64,000 bases of DNA. It comes from Alkalihalobacillus trypoxylicola (GTDB taxonomy: Bacteria; Bacillota; Bacilli; Bacillales; Bacillaceae_D). The notes under the pieces were generated by a model. The model did not search any database. It was not told the origin of the DNA and saw nothing but the letters and a program-made list of their open reading frames with translations. The DNA is taken from contig NZ_LTAO01000012.1 in NCBI RefSeq assembly GCF_001590785.1, forward strand, positions 186,001 to 250,000, given 5' to 3'. Within the stretch, counting starts at the first letter, position 1. The number at the start of each line of letters is the position of its first letter. The position numbers and the translations under genes are program-made. Positions 25,211-33,682 of this stretch are shown here, piece after piece.

Positions 25211-25236
25211 AACAGATAACCTATAGTGGGGAATGA
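25211..25236 (+). other. attR-like junction
   Basis: Bases 25215-25236 (ATAACCTATAGTGGGGAATGA) equal the left arm of the attP-like site at 9161-9181. The right side from 25237 equals sigK from 8698. This is what integration of the 9171 site into sigK would produce. Confidence 0.75.
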
Positions 25237-25534
25237 AATCAGCCTAATTGATGTATTGCAAGAGGATAGTGATGATATTGTTGATGTAATCCAAACAAAA
25301 ATGGAGAAGAAACAAATATATGAGTATATCCATGTTCTCGATTCAAGAGAAAAAGAAGTCATTGTAGGGCGGTTTGGATTAGACCTAGAAGAGGAACGAA
25401 TTCAAAGAGAAATTGCAAAAGATCTAGGGATATCGAGAAGCTATGTGTCTAGAATTGAAAAGAGAGCTCTGATGAAATTATTTCACGAATTTTATAAACA
25501 AAGTCAAGGTAAAGGAACCGGTAGTATAGGTTAA
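25226..25534 (+). pseudogene. sigK 3' fragment (second copy, SpoIIIC-like)
   Basis: From the core GGGGAATGAA onward it aligns without gaps to the 3' part of sigK (8689-8995). I count 15 mismatches in 307 positions, only two of which change codons (Thr to Ile, twice). It encodes the region 3/4 half with an intact helix-turn-helix ([23 protein letters not shown]) but no region 2, so alone it cannot be a sigma factor. A GTG in the attR arm keeps the frame open but has no ribosome site. It corresponds to spoIIIC of skin-bearing strains. Confidence 0.88.
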
Positions 25535-25548
25535 AATAGTTTAAGAAA

Positions 25549-25578
25549 GGGCTATCATTAAAAGGTAGCGCTTTTTTT
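25549..25578 (+). terminator. Terminator after the sigK fragment
   Basis: AAGGGCTATC pairs with GGTAGCGCTT and is followed by a seven-T run. Confidence 0.75.
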
Positions 25579-25701
25579 GTTTTAAATAGTAAGTTGGATA
25601 GGTGGTTTATAAAAAAGTGAGTAAAGAAAATAAATATAGTAAGCACCTGTCCACACCAATATTGCAGCTTCTTAATATAAAATAGTAAGGAGCTGATATT
25701 G

Positions 25702-26664
25702 ATGAGTAATAAACCAACCATTCTTCAAACGGATTTACGGTTTAATGGGACCTTAACCCCTCTTCAAAGAAATCGAATCACTAAATTAGTACAACATCAT
25801 ATGGCTAGTCAAACTTGGGATATTAATCAAGTTCATGCTTTTCATCGTGATAGTAATAGATGGGCAGGTATTGGTTATAATTGGTGGATTGCTTTTGATG
25901 GTACCATTTATCAGGGTAGGGGCTGGCATGTTGGTGCCCATGTAAGTGGATTTAATAGTACGACATTAGGAATTGGTTATCAGGGAGACTTCACTAAACA
26001 GGCAATGACAGAGGCACAAGTTGAGGCAGGAGCCGCTTTAAACGCTTGGCTCATGTCTGAATGTCCGAATGTTCGAAGTGTAGCTGATATTATAGGGCAT
26101 AGAGATTTAGCCCCAACGATTTGTCCAGGACCAAATTTTCGTATGGATGATTTGAAAAATGCAGTAAATCAACCAAATGTACAAAATCCTGTAGTGACTC
26201 CCACTCCACCGAAAACAGGAGGGACTCAAGTTGTTACAACACCTACCATCAGAAGAGGTTCCAATGGGGCTGCTGTTGGTCGAATGCAAAATCGATTAAT
26301 GACACATGGCTATTCTTTACCAAGGTTTGGTGCGGACAATGATTTTGGGGCAGAAACCGAAAATGCTGTAAGAGCCTTTCAGCGTGATAAAGGCTTAACT
26401 GTTGACGGAATAGTTGGTCCTAAAACATGGGCGGAATTAAATAAAGCCCCTTCTAACCAACCTAAATATAGTCGTTTATTAAGAATAGCAAGTCCGATGA
26501 TGCGAGGAGAAGATGTAAGAGCTGTACAACGTAAGGTTGGAGTTAATGCAGATGGAATATATGGCCCTCAAACAGAAAGGGCAGTAAGGTCCTATCAAGC
26601 TACACATAATCTTGCTGTAGATGGTATGGTTGGACCGCAAACATGGGTCCATATGTTTAGATAA
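25702..26664 (+). CDS. N-acetylmuramoyl-L-alanine amidase with two peptidoglycan-binding domains
   Basis: A 320-residue protein. Residues about 25-150 form an amidase_2/PGRP domain with zinc ligands in QHHMAS and GHRDLAPTICPG. A Thr/Pro-rich linker follows, then two PG_binding_1 repeats (about 178-248 and 257-320), each ending VDGxVGPxTW. It cleaves the amide between MurNAc and L-Ala. There is no signal peptide, as for phage or sporulation-type amidases released by lysis. The ATG at 25702 follows AAGGAG. The C-terminal repeat is very similar to that of the amidase at 62613. Confidence 0.88.
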   Translation: MSNKPTILQTDLRFNGTLTPLQRNRITKLVQHHMASQTWDINQVHAFHRDSNRWAGIGYNWWIAFDGTIYQGRGWHVGAHVSGFNSTTLGIGYQGDFTKQAMTEAQVEAGAALNAWLMSECPNVRSVADIIGHRDLAPTICPGPNFRMDDLKNAVNQPNVQNPVVTPTPPKTGGTQVVTTPTIRRGSNGAAVGRMQNRLMTHGYSLPRFGADNDFGAETENAVRAFQRDKGLTVDGIVGPKTWAELNKAPSNQPKYSRLLRIASPMMRGEDVRAVQRKVGVNADGIYGPQTERAVRSYQATHNLAVDGMVGPQTWVHMFR

Positions 26665-26667
26665 AAG

Positions 26668-26697
26668 AAAGGTCAGGCTATGATGCCTGACCTTTTT
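26668..26697 (+). terminator. Terminator after the amidase gene
   Basis: AAAGGTCAGGC and GCCTGACCTTT form an 11-bp perfect stem followed by TT. Confidence 0.85.
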
Positions 26698-26785
26698 AAA
26701 TAAAAGAATAAGTTGTATTCCATATACTCATTCAAATATAATGTAAGTAAATATCAAGAGACATAGAAAAGGAAGTGGAAGTTTT

Positions 26786-26908
26786 ATGGATGAAAGTCTC
26801 TCAAAGCTCATTCATTTTTTTGTCAATAAATTAGGAAGAGAGTTAAAAGCAGAAGAAATAGAACTACTTCGAAATCTCGTTAACCGTAATAATTCCTCTA
26901 GCGAGTAA
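26786..26908 (+). CDS. Possible small protein overlapping sda
   Basis: A 40-residue frame (MDESLSKLIHFFVNKLGRELKAEEIELLRNLVNRNNSSSE) behind AAAGGAAGTGGAAG. It overlaps the 3' end of sda by 45 bases on the opposite strand. Its helical, coherent composition suggests it could be real, but no family is recognised. Confidence 0.4.
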   Translation: MDESLSKLIHFFVNKLGRELKAEEIELLRNLVNRNNSSSE

Positions 26909-27010
26909 CTCTTCTTCTAAAATTTTTATAAAATCACGATCAAGATTATGATCGATTGCTTCTTGATAAGATTGTAGTAATAGTGAATCACTAATTAGAT
27001 GAAGTCCCAT
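26864..27010 (-). CDS. sda: Sda, checkpoint inhibitor of sporulation kinase KinA
   Basis: A 48-residue protein. ISDSLLLQSYQEAIDHNLDRDFIKILEEELLARG aligns along the helical hairpin of B. subtilis Sda (LSDELLIESYFKA...LNRDFIELIENEI). Sda binds the dimerisation domain of KinA (and KinB) and blocks phosphorelay entry when replication is disturbed. The start follows AAGGGGGC. I see no DnaA box (TTATCCACA) in the 240 bases upstream, unlike the B. subtilis promoter region, so the DnaA input may differ. Confidence 0.9.
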   Translation of the reverse strand: MGLHLISDSLLLQSYQEAIDHNLDRDFIKILEEELLARGIITVNEISK

Positions 27011-27172
27011 AGTTGCCCCCTTGTGTCTTAATAGTAAGTATCATACTTTAGGTTCTCTTTTCTGTTGTACTTTCATTAAATAAAGTGATATCTTTATTAT
27101 ACTTTAATTAGAAGGAAGTTAAATAGTCCGAATTTTCTTATATTTGATTCGGGCTAACTAGCTAAAAATTAA

Positions 27173-27200
27173 AAAGTCAGCTTTTGCTAAGCTGACTTCA
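27173..27200 (-). terminator. Probable cotD terminator
   Basis: AAGTCAGCTT and AAGCTGACTT form a perfect 10-bp stem. On the minus strand it lies after the cotD-like stop and is followed by a T-rich run. Confidence 0.65.
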
Positions 27201-27252
27201 TTTCATAAAAAGTATGCTATTTTTTAATAGAGAGATTAAAATTATCTAATAT

Positions 27253-27576
27253 TTAACACCATTTTGGCTTACAATGATTCTTTGGTGGACATACACAATA
27301 GTGCTCTTCTGAGACAGAATTGACGACTGATACAGTGTTTGGATAAGAGTGGAAATATTTATAGTTAGTATGGTTCACTTGTGTTGTTTGAGTAGGGTGA
27401 ATCATTGGTACATGTACATCTTGAATGACATGTTCTGTTATTTGATTGATCGGCGATTGTTGTGCTGGCATCGTTTTGGTTGGTAGCTGTTGCACAGGCT
27501 TAGGCTGCGGATATCCACACTGACAATGCTGTTTATTCTGACATTTACAATTTGTATGTCTGTTGTAGTTGTACAT
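27253..27576 (-). CDS. CotD-family inner spore coat protein
   Basis: A 107-residue protein with a Cys-rich N-terminus (CKCQNKQHCQCG), a Gln/Pro-rich stretch, and then the CotD signature VPMIHPTQTTQVNHTNYKYFHSYPNTVS, ending in another Cys/Lys-rich tail. CotD is part of the inner coat and is made in the mother cell. The ATG at 27576 follows AAAGGAG. A sigma-K-like -10 (CATAGTATA) lies about 30 bases upstream, as expected for late coat genes. Confidence 0.85.
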   Translation of the reverse strand: MYNYNRHTNCKCQNKQHCQCGYPQPKPVQQLPTKTMPAQQSPINQITEHVIQDVHVPMIHPTQTTQVNHTNYKYFHSYPNTVSVVNSVSEEHYCVCPPKNHCKPKWC

Positions 27577-27607
27577 TTTAAACTCTCCTTTCATTAGGGA
27601 TATAGTT

Positions 27608-27616
27608 TATACTATG
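27608..27616 (-). promoter_or_regulatory. Sigma-K-like -10 element of cotD
   Basis: CATAGTATA on the minus strand matches the sigma-K -10 consensus CATANNNTA. A convincing -35 (AC at 16-17 bases) is not seen. Confidence 0.4.
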
Positions 27617-27758
27617 ATGGTTTTACCTATAGGATTGTACGAATGAACTAATCAACATAATATTTATATGGAAAACTTAAATTTATTTAAATAAATGAAT
27701 GAATAAATGTATCTTATCAATCCTAATAGGTCTTTTATATGAAATTAAGGAGTTAAAT

Positions 27759-28487
27759 ATGAGTAGAAGTCCATGTATTTTATTTCAAGAAAAACAATAT
27801 TTTGTGAAAATAGTAGGAAAAGATCATCAGAAACCAACGATTGTTATGGAGGCTGGCTATGGAGATGATTCGTCAACCTGGGATTTAATCCTTGAAGAGA
27901 TTTCGCAGACTTCTAAAGTTATGGTTTATGATCGTGCTGGACTTGGAGGAAGCAAACGACTATCAAGTTTGCGAACAAGTGAAGAAATGGTTAAAGAATT
28001 ATATTCTTTATTAAAGCATCTAGAGCTAGATCCTCCTTATTTATTAGTGGGTCATTCATTTGGCGGATTGAATATGCGTTTGTTTGCTACAAAGTATGAA
28101 TCTTTAGTGTGTGGGTTATTGCTCATTGATTCTACTCCAGAGGAGTACATAGAAAGATTTTTACCAATCATGCCAGAGAGCTTTCAAAGAGCTTACTATA
28201 AACAATTTACTCATGAGGGTAATACGGAAGACTTTATGGAAAGCTTAAAGCAAGTAAAGTTATCTAAAAGACGCTTATGCATCCCGATGATTGTCCTTTC
28301 TGCTGGTAAAAAAATGCATTATTCGAAAGAAGCACAGCAGCTGTGGCATAAACTTCAAAAGGAAACATTGAATCTATCAAATAACGGAAAGTATCAAATC
28401 ATTCAAGATAGTGGCCATTATATTCATCACGATCGACCTGACATAATTATTCAATCTATCAAAAAGTTAATAGATAATTCTTTGTGA
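27759..28487 (+). CDS. Alpha/beta hydrolase
   Basis: A 242-residue alpha/beta-hydrolase fold enzyme. It has an oxyanion region (VMEAGYGDDSSTWD), nucleophile elbow GHSFGG (Ser about 97), a likely acid Asp in LLIDSTP or later, and catalytic His in DSGHYIHHDRP (about 225). It could be an esterase, lipase or lactonase. The ATG at 27759 follows AAGGAG; an upstream in-frame start lacks a site. Confidence 0.82.
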   Translation: MSRSPCILFQEKQYFVKIVGKDHQKPTIVMEAGYGDDSSTWDLILEEISQTSKVMVYDRAGLGGSKRLSSLRTSEEMVKELYSLLKHLELDPPYLLVGHSFGGLNMRLFATKYESLVCGLLLIDSTPEEYIERFLPIMPESFQRAYYKQFTHEGNTEDFMESLKQVKLSKRRLCIPMIVLSAGKKMHYSKEAQQLWHKLQKETLNLSNNGKYQIIQDSGHYIHHDRPDIIIQSIKKLIDNSL

Positions 28488-28580
28488 ATCATTCATTTTT
28501 CATATTTAATATTCTTCTTAAAAAGTGTAAAAGGATAATGAAATTATTTATAGAGAGTGAGAGATGGTGAATTTTAGAAT

Positions 28581-29888
28581 ATGGAGAATTTGTTAGAGCA
28601 TTATAATAGTAAAGGTTATTTAAACGGGTCGATTCTTATAGCATCAAATGATAAAACATTAATAAATCAAGGGTTTGGTTATGCTAATCTCGAACATAAA
28701 ATATTGAACAAACCTACTACTAAATTTCGAATTGGTTCACTCTCTAAAGCATTCACTGCATATGCCATTTTTCAACTACATGCAAAGAAGTACATTAATA
28801 TAAATCATAAAATTAGTCATTATTTAGTAGATTATCCAAATGGTGAATTGATAACAATTTATCACTGTTTAACAAATTCAACAGGTATATCAAATTACAC
28901 CTCCCAACCGAATTTTTGGATTACTGATATGAGGTTATCTCTTTCTTTGTCTGAATTAATTAATAAATTTAAGGACCTTCCATTAAAATTTAAGCCAGGG
29001 ACAAAATTTGAATATTCAAATTCTAATTATGCAATTCTAACTTTTATCATAGAGAAGGTTTCCGGTATGTCATACGAGGATTATATGATGAAAAATGTTT
29101 TTCTTCCTTTAGGATTGTATAATACTGGATGTGATAATGGAAGCAGAGTTATTAAGGATAGTGCCTCAGGCTATTCTATCTGGGAAGATATAATTCAAGC
29201 AGAATATACAGATATGTCGTTTCCTTTAGGAGCATATGGACTCTATTCAACTACAGAAGATTTATATATTTGGGATAAAGCTTTAAGAAATATTGATTTT
29301 TTAAGTGAAGAGTTAAAATATAAAATGTTTAAACCTAATCACGGAAACTATTCATGTGGCTGGATGAATTCAAATATCTTAAATAGAAGTTGTTTACATC
29401 ATTTTGGTGATATAAGTGGTTTCACTAGTAGCTTTCACCGATTTATAAATGAACAAATTACTGTCATATTCTTAAGTAATCTTAATATAACTCCAGTATC
29501 AAATATAACGAAAGAACTGCTGAAGCACATTTGTGAAGAAGACCCTGAACCAATTGTTTCATGGCGAGAAATAATGATTAATAACCGTTTAGATTTTGAA
29601 GGTCATTATAAAATGACAAGTAATAATTTTAAAATGAATATGGAAATATCCAAAAAAAATAACTCTTTATTTCTAACAGTCCCTAAATTGTATGGTGCTC
29701 TTTATAAATATCGGCTTATTCCTATAGAAGAGGATTTAAAGAGTATTACTTTTAAAACTGAATTTGTTAATGAAACGCTAACAGTATACTTTAATGGAAC
29801 TACTATAGATTTAATTAAATATACAGATTGTTATAGTATTACATACAGTGGATTAAAAATAGATCAAATAAATGTTAAAAATAATTAG
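28581..29888 (+). CDS. Serine hydrolase of the class C beta-lactamase/DD-peptidase family
   Basis: A 435-residue protein. Residues about 1-310 form the penicillin-binding fold with SxxK in IGSLSKAFT (Ser about 52), the YxN-type motif YSNSNYA (about 148) and an HFG block (HHFGDISGF) equivalent to KTG. The C-terminal about 110 residues form a beta-barrel-like domain. No signal peptide is seen, which suggests a cytoplasmic esterase or peptidase and not a secreted beta-lactamase. The gene is more AT-rich than its neighbours, hinting at transfer. Confidence 0.82.
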   Translation: MENLLEHYNSKGYLNGSILIASNDKTLINQGFGYANLEHKILNKPTTKFRIGSLSKAFTAYAIFQLHAKKYININHKISHYLVDYPNGELITIYHCLTNSTGISNYTSQPNFWITDMRLSLSLSELINKFKDLPLKFKPGTKFEYSNSNYAILTFIIEKVSGMSYEDYMMKNVFLPLGLYNTGCDNGSRVIKDSASGYSIWEDIIQAEYTDMSFPLGAYGLYSTTEDLYIWDKALRNIDFLSEELKYKMFKPNHGNYSCGWMNSNILNRSCLHHFGDISGFTSSFHRFINEQITVIFLSNLNITPVSNITKELLKHICEEDPEPIVSWREIMINNRLDFEGHYKMTSNNFKMNMEISKKNNSLFLTVPKLYGALYKYRLIPIEEDLKSITFKTEFVNETLTVYFNGTTIDLIKYTDCYSITYSGLKIDQINVKNN

Positions 29889-29890
29889 CA

Positions 29891-29930
29891 AAAAACTAGG
29901 GCAGAGCTAAAGCTTGGTCCTAGTTTTTTT
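29891..29930 (+). terminator. Terminator after the serine hydrolase gene
   Basis: AAAAACTAGG pairs with CCTAGTTTTT, with an inner AGCT/AGCT pair, and is followed by more Ts. Confidence 0.8.
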
Positions 29931-30026
29931 ATTTTGAAAATTTTTAAAAATGGAAAATTTTATATTGCTTTTGATTTGAGTGTTTGGTATTCTGAGATCT
30001 TATTTCTTTTTAGGGAGGTGATGGTA

Positions 30027-30905
30027 TTGAAGAAAGGGATTTCCTTAAATGTGGCTTCGGTGATGATTATGTCTTTAACTCCGTTGCTAAATAAATTCTC
30101 GTTAGATTATTTTCACCCTTTGTATGCCGCTTTGCTTAATTGCTTATTTGCTGGTTTGTTCTGTTTCATTTACGCTCTCATTAAGAAAGAGAAAGTGATC
30201 TGGATTATGAATAAAAAAATCTGGATGATTGGATTAACAAATGCCGTAGGACTCGTGTGTTTGTTTATTAGTCTTGATTATTTAAGCCCCGTAACAGTTG
30301 GTTTCTTAGGTCGATTTTATACGATTTTCGCGATTATTTTAGCTGTACTAATTCTAAAGGAAAAGCTGAAGCGCCTCGATATGATTTTAATATTGATAGC
30401 TATTCTTGGCACCTTCTTATTTGTAGAAAAAGGAGCTACGATGGATAGCTATTTAGGAATAGCCGTTGCGATTTTCTATACGTTTTTCTTTGCTTTAACG
30501 AATACATTAGTGAAGATATCACTCAAAGAAGTAAGTGCAAATATGCTATTGTTTTATAATAATATGATTTCTATTCTCTTTATTTTCCTTTTTATGTCGG
30601 TGACAGGAAATTTATCCTACATAAGCTTCAACGTGAATGGAATGTTATTTATTTTCATAGGCGCACTTTTGAGTGGATTTCTAGGTCTCATTTTATTTTA
30701 TGAAGCATTACGTTATATTCATTTTTCTTTGGCAAATTTAATCAGAGCAACGGGGCCTATTCTTGTGGCTATTTATTCATACTGGTTTTTCCCTGTAGAG
30801 CTTACGTTTTTAAACATTTTAGGTGCCGTTTTGTTATTGTGTTCGATTGTTCTTATATCTATGAAACCTAAACAATTGTATAAAAAGAGGAAAGCAAGCG
30901 TCTAG
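30027..30905 (+). CDS. EamA/DMT-family transporter
   Basis: A 292-residue protein with ten transmembrane helices in two EamA repeats (about 1-130 and 140-290), each ending in a helix like GFLGRFYTIFAIILAVLILKEKL and ANLIRATGPILVAIYSYWFF. DMT transporters export amino acids or metabolites; the substrate is unknown. I chose the TTG at 30027, seven bases after GGGAGGTG. The frame extends further upstream without a site. Confidence 0.8.
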   Translation: MKKGISLNVASVMIMSLTPLLNKFSLDYFHPLYAALLNCLFAGLFCFIYALIKKEKVIWIMNKKIWMIGLTNAVGLVCLFISLDYLSPVTVGFLGRFYTIFAIILAVLILKEKLKRLDMILILIAILGTFLFVEKGATMDSYLGIAVAIFYTFFFALTNTLVKISLKEVSANMLLFYNNMISILFIFLFMSVTGNLSYISFNVNGMLFIFIGALLSGFLGLILFYEALRYIHFSLANLIRATGPILVAIYSYWFFPVELTFLNILGAVLLLCSIVLISMKPKQLYKKRKASV

Positions 30906-30938
30906 ATTTTGAATTGAAAAATGTAAGGAGTAGTGAAA

Positions 30939-31499
30939 ATGATTAACACTTTACATATGATTGCTCAAACTTTGAACCGAAATCAAATTCAGTGGGGATT
31001 AGGAGGCTCCTTTTTACTCTATCTACATCACATCATCGATAAACCGAATGATATTGATCTAATTGTAGCAAGAAAGGATATGCCAAGATGTAGAGAGCTT
31101 TTAAAAAACGTAGGAGAAGAAAAACAGGTTGAAAAAAAATCTCCTTTTCGAACAAAATCTTTTTACCATTTCAAAGTAAATGATGTTGGTGTTGATGTAA
31201 TGTGTGATTTCGCAATAGAACATCTTAGTGGGGTTTATACGATGTCTCTAAATGAAGAGCATCTTACAGTTAAAATGATCAACGATGAAAAAATTTTCTT
31301 ATGCTGTTTAGAAGATTGGTATATCATGTATCAATTAATGCCCGAAAAAACAGAAAAAGCAGAGTGGCTTGAACACTATTTTTTTATGTATAATCAAGTA
31401 AATACGTTCATTCTTCGAAACGCTCTTAAACAGCCATTACCTGATTTTATTTCGAATCGTGTTCATCAATTGTTAGAGAATATGGAGTATAAAACTTAG
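30939..31499 (+). CDS. Nucleotidyltransferase-fold protein
   Basis: A 186-residue protein with the pol-beta-type nucleotidyltransferase core: WGLGGSFLLYL (the GGS motif, about 22-32), NDIDLIV (the DxD metal pair, about 41-47) and a later DVMCDF strand with the third acidic residue. This resembles MNT or aminoglycoside adenylyltransferase-type proteins. The target is unknown. The ATG at 30939 follows AAGGAG at eight bases. Confidence 0.75.
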   Translation: MINTLHMIAQTLNRNQIQWGLGGSFLLYLHHIIDKPNDIDLIVARKDMPRCRELLKNVGEEKQVEKKSPFRTKSFYHFKVNDVGVDVMCDFAIEHLSGVYTMSLNEEHLTVKMINDEKIFLCCLEDWYIMYQLMPEKTEKAEWLEHYFFMYNQVNTFILRNALKQPLPDFISNRVHQLLENMEYKT

Positions 31500-31572
31500 T
31501 AAAAAATAGTATGTATAAGGTTTTGAAGATAATGACTTAAGCGCCTTTAATCTGAAAGGAGTGGTTTATTTT

Positions 31573-31716
31573 ATGAATAAAATAATAGGAACAAGAGGGG
31601 AAATACACGAAATACGACTTATTTTAGTGACAATCGCTTACTATATTACCTTTAAGAAAATAAAAAAATTAGAAAAAGCGAAAAAGAAATTACAGGGCAC
31701 TTTTATTCCTTATTAA
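31573..31716 (+). CDS. Small basic hypothetical protein
   Basis: A 47-residue frame (MNKIIGTRGEIHEIRLILVTIAYYITFKKIKKLEK...) with AAAGGAG upstream. It has a hydrophobic centre and a Lys-rich tail. Its stop codon directly abuts repeat B2. Low certainty. Confidence 0.4.
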   Translation: MNKIIGTRGEIHEIRLILVTIAYYITFKKIKKLEKAKKKLQGTFIPY

Positions 31717-32020
31717 AGCGAGGCTGTGACAAAACCTGTTCTTAAATCATTACATGAGAAAAACTTGAAATAATGTGTGTAATGGTTGCAAACATCCATA
31801 ACGAACCATGAACCCTCCTTACTGTGAAAAAGGAGGGTATTTTCCCTATAAAAGATGTAAGCTAGCGGAACTGGGCACGGAGACTTCGGTGGGAGGAAGT
31901 GACGATGCCGAAATCCATTCAGTACCCCACCGGATGCGAAGTGACTTGAGGTAGCGAATAACATCCCGGCGCCTAATATGTGTGGAACTATTCATTCGTG
32001 AGTACTTTCACAGTCTCGCT
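31717..32020 (+). repeat. Family B dispersed repeat, full copy (B2)
   Basis: 304 bp with 13-bp terminal inverted repeats (AGCGAGGCTGTGA and TCACAGTCTCGCT, one mismatch). Inside are a CCCTCCTT/AAGGAGGG hairpin, the GCTAGCGGA block and the CACCGGATGCGAAGTGACTT block shared with the other copies. No credible gene. Confidence 0.85.
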
Positions 32021-32066
32021 TTTTTGTTTGGAATTATTTATGACAATTAATAAATTAGTTGAGTGA

Positions 32067-32320
32067 ATTTCATAATGGCTCTATTAGTGAATAAAACCGA
32101 ACGTTTCTTATATAATATGTTTTGCAAGTATGTGAATTCACTCTTTGATTGTAACGGAAGGTAGTGACTCCCAAAGGATGAGCGCAGTGTGAAGATCCAC
32201 TCTGACGAAGCCCTGCGTAGTCGGAGTTAGCTGAAGACAAGCCCTTGGGAAAGCATCTACCTAAAGTGAAAATCAAAAACCAAATCGTTCGGATTCATTA
32301 TAAGATAGTAATGATGAAAT
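32067..32320 (-). repeat. Family A dispersed repeat (copy A3)
   Basis: 254 bp from ATTTCATAATGG to AATGATGAAAT with one core module, inverted relative to A1. It lies 46 bases after repeat B2, the only place in the window where the two families sit together. Confidence 0.85.
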
Positions 32321-32388
32321 TGAAAAAATTATTTTTAATTCGTTTTTTTCTTTGAAAAGATGGTCAAAATAAAGGGAGAGAGGGTTAA

Positions 32389-32496
32389 ATGATTGAAAAA
32401 AGCCTATACATTAAAGGTTTTTACCAGTGGAAACTTTTTTTGTTGGAGAAAATAAGTTTTCAAGTGTGTAAAAAGGTTTCTATAGACCCACAATGA
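32389..32496 (+). CDS. Possible small protein
   Basis: A 35-residue frame (MIEKSLYIKGFYQWKLFLLEK...) with a strong GGGAGAGAGGG site. No family recognised; it may be the 5' stub of a lost gene. Confidence 0.3.
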   Translation: MIEKSLYIKGFYQWKLFLLEKISFQVCKKVSIDPQ

Positions 32497-32541
32497 ATCC
32501 ACTTGCTATGATGCTATTAGTAAGTGAGGAGGTAGCACTAG

Positions 32542-33414
32542 ATGGTAGAGGAACAACGCTATAAGGATTTAAGAAAAGGGGAACGTGGTGCCATTATAAG
32601 CATTGTTGCCTATCTTATTTTAGCTATTTTAAAATTAATTGTCGGCTTTTATGCAGACTCTTCTGCACTTAAAGCAGATGGAATAAATAATGCAACAGAT
32701 ATTGTGGTATCAATTGCTGTTTTAGTAGGGCTCAGGATGTCTCAAAAGCCACCTGACCATGACCATCCGTATGGACATTGGAAAGCAGAAACTGTTGCTT
32801 CACTTGTTGCTTCTTTTATTATTATGGTTGTAGGGATTCAAGTTCTAATAACCGCAATACCTGCTCTATTTTCTTCTAATCAGACAGCACCAGATTCTAT
32901 TGCAGCATGGGTCGGTGGATTTAGCTTTATTGTCATGATTTTTGTGTTTCGTTATAATCGTTATTTAGGAAAAAAAATCAATAGTCAAGCCGTAACAGCT
33001 GCTTCGAAGGATAACTTATCAGATGCACTTGTGAGCTTAGGAGCTACCATAGGGATTATTGGTGCACAATTTGGATTAGCCTGGCTAGATCCTTTAATTG
33101 CCGTTTTAGTAGGTTTTGTTATTTGTAAGACTGCCTGGGATATCTTTAAGGATGCCACTCATTATTTGACGGATGGATTTGAGAAAACGGAATTAGATGC
33201 CTTTAAAGAGACGGCATTATCCATAGATGAAGTGAAGGAAGTAAAAGAAGTGAAAGCTAGGTATTATGGAAATAGTTCAATCATTGATATTGTGATTTTA
33301 GTAAATGGAAACTTAGATATTCGAGATGCTCATGACATTTCAACTAAAGTAGAAAACTTGTTATTAGAAAAGCATCAGACCTTTGATGTACATGTTCATG
33401 TAGAACCGGATTGA
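32542..33414 (+). CDS. Cation diffusion facilitator (metal efflux)
   Basis: A 290-residue CDF transporter with six membrane spans and a C-terminal cytoplasmic ferredoxin-like domain (about 208-290). Metal-site motifs are ADGINNATD (about 44-52, helix 2) and SKDNLSDAL (about 155-163, helix 5); HDHPYGH lies in the loop after helix 2. The D...N..D and DNxxD arrangement resembles the manganese exporters MneP/MneS of B. subtilis more than the HxxxD zinc type. It exports divalent metal in exchange for protons. The start is ATG 32542 after GAGGAGG. Confidence 0.87.
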   Translation: MVEEQRYKDLRKGERGAIISIVAYLILAILKLIVGFYADSSALKADGINNATDIVVSIAVLVGLRMSQKPPDHDHPYGHWKAETVASLVASFIIMVVGIQVLITAIPALFSSNQTAPDSIAAWVGGFSFIVMIFVFRYNRYLGKKINSQAVTAASKDNLSDALVSLGATIGIIGAQFGLAWLDPLIAVLVGFVICKTAWDIFKDATHYLTDGFEKTELDAFKETALSIDEVKEVKEVKARYYGNSSIIDIVILVNGNLDIRDAHDISTKVENLLLEKHQTFDVHVHVEPD

Positions 33415-33465
33415 AAGAATAGTTTGTGGAAAATAAAAAGAGTCCTTTAGAATCGGACTCAAAGC

Positions 33466-33510
33466 CTGTCGATATCGTTTCGCAGTAGCGAGATGGTCGA
33501 CAGTTTTTTC
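33466..33510 (+). terminator. Terminator after the CDF gene
   Basis: CTGTCGA pairs with TCGACAG, with an inner CGC/GCG stem, followed by TTTTTT. A smaller GAGTCC/GGACTC hairpin precedes it at 33440-33460. Confidence 0.75.
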
Positions 33511-33682
33511 TTTTTGAAAGATTTGTACATAGCATCGTTTCGAACCGCTTCCTAGATGACGGACGCGCATGCCGCAGTTATGATTTAATAAGTTCATATA
33601 ATGGATGATAAAAGCGGATCCTGAAAGTAGCCTCCACATTTTAAAGAGGAGGTGTTAATCCTCTTGCATGCTCGTTTTGGTT

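Larger units (their letters stand above)
9181..25235. mobile_element. Decayed skin-like integrative element at sigK
   Basis: About 16.05 kb bounded by GA crossovers in the attP-like palindrome (9180-9181) and the attR-like junction (25235-25236). It contains a degenerate large serine recombinase, a truncated antirepressor, an XtrA/YqaO-type gene known from PBSX and skin, small phage genes, IS21 and IS200 relics, a YoqV-type DNA ligase as in SPbeta, and unrelated cargo. The boundaries are inferred from the repeated core. Being outside the core genome is supported by the gene content, but whether all cargo arrived together is unknown. Confidence 0.65.

Noticed and set aside
25226-25534. A functional short sigma factor
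   Set aside because: It has only the region 3/4 half of SigK, lacks region 2 and has no ribosome binding site; the open start is in the att arm.
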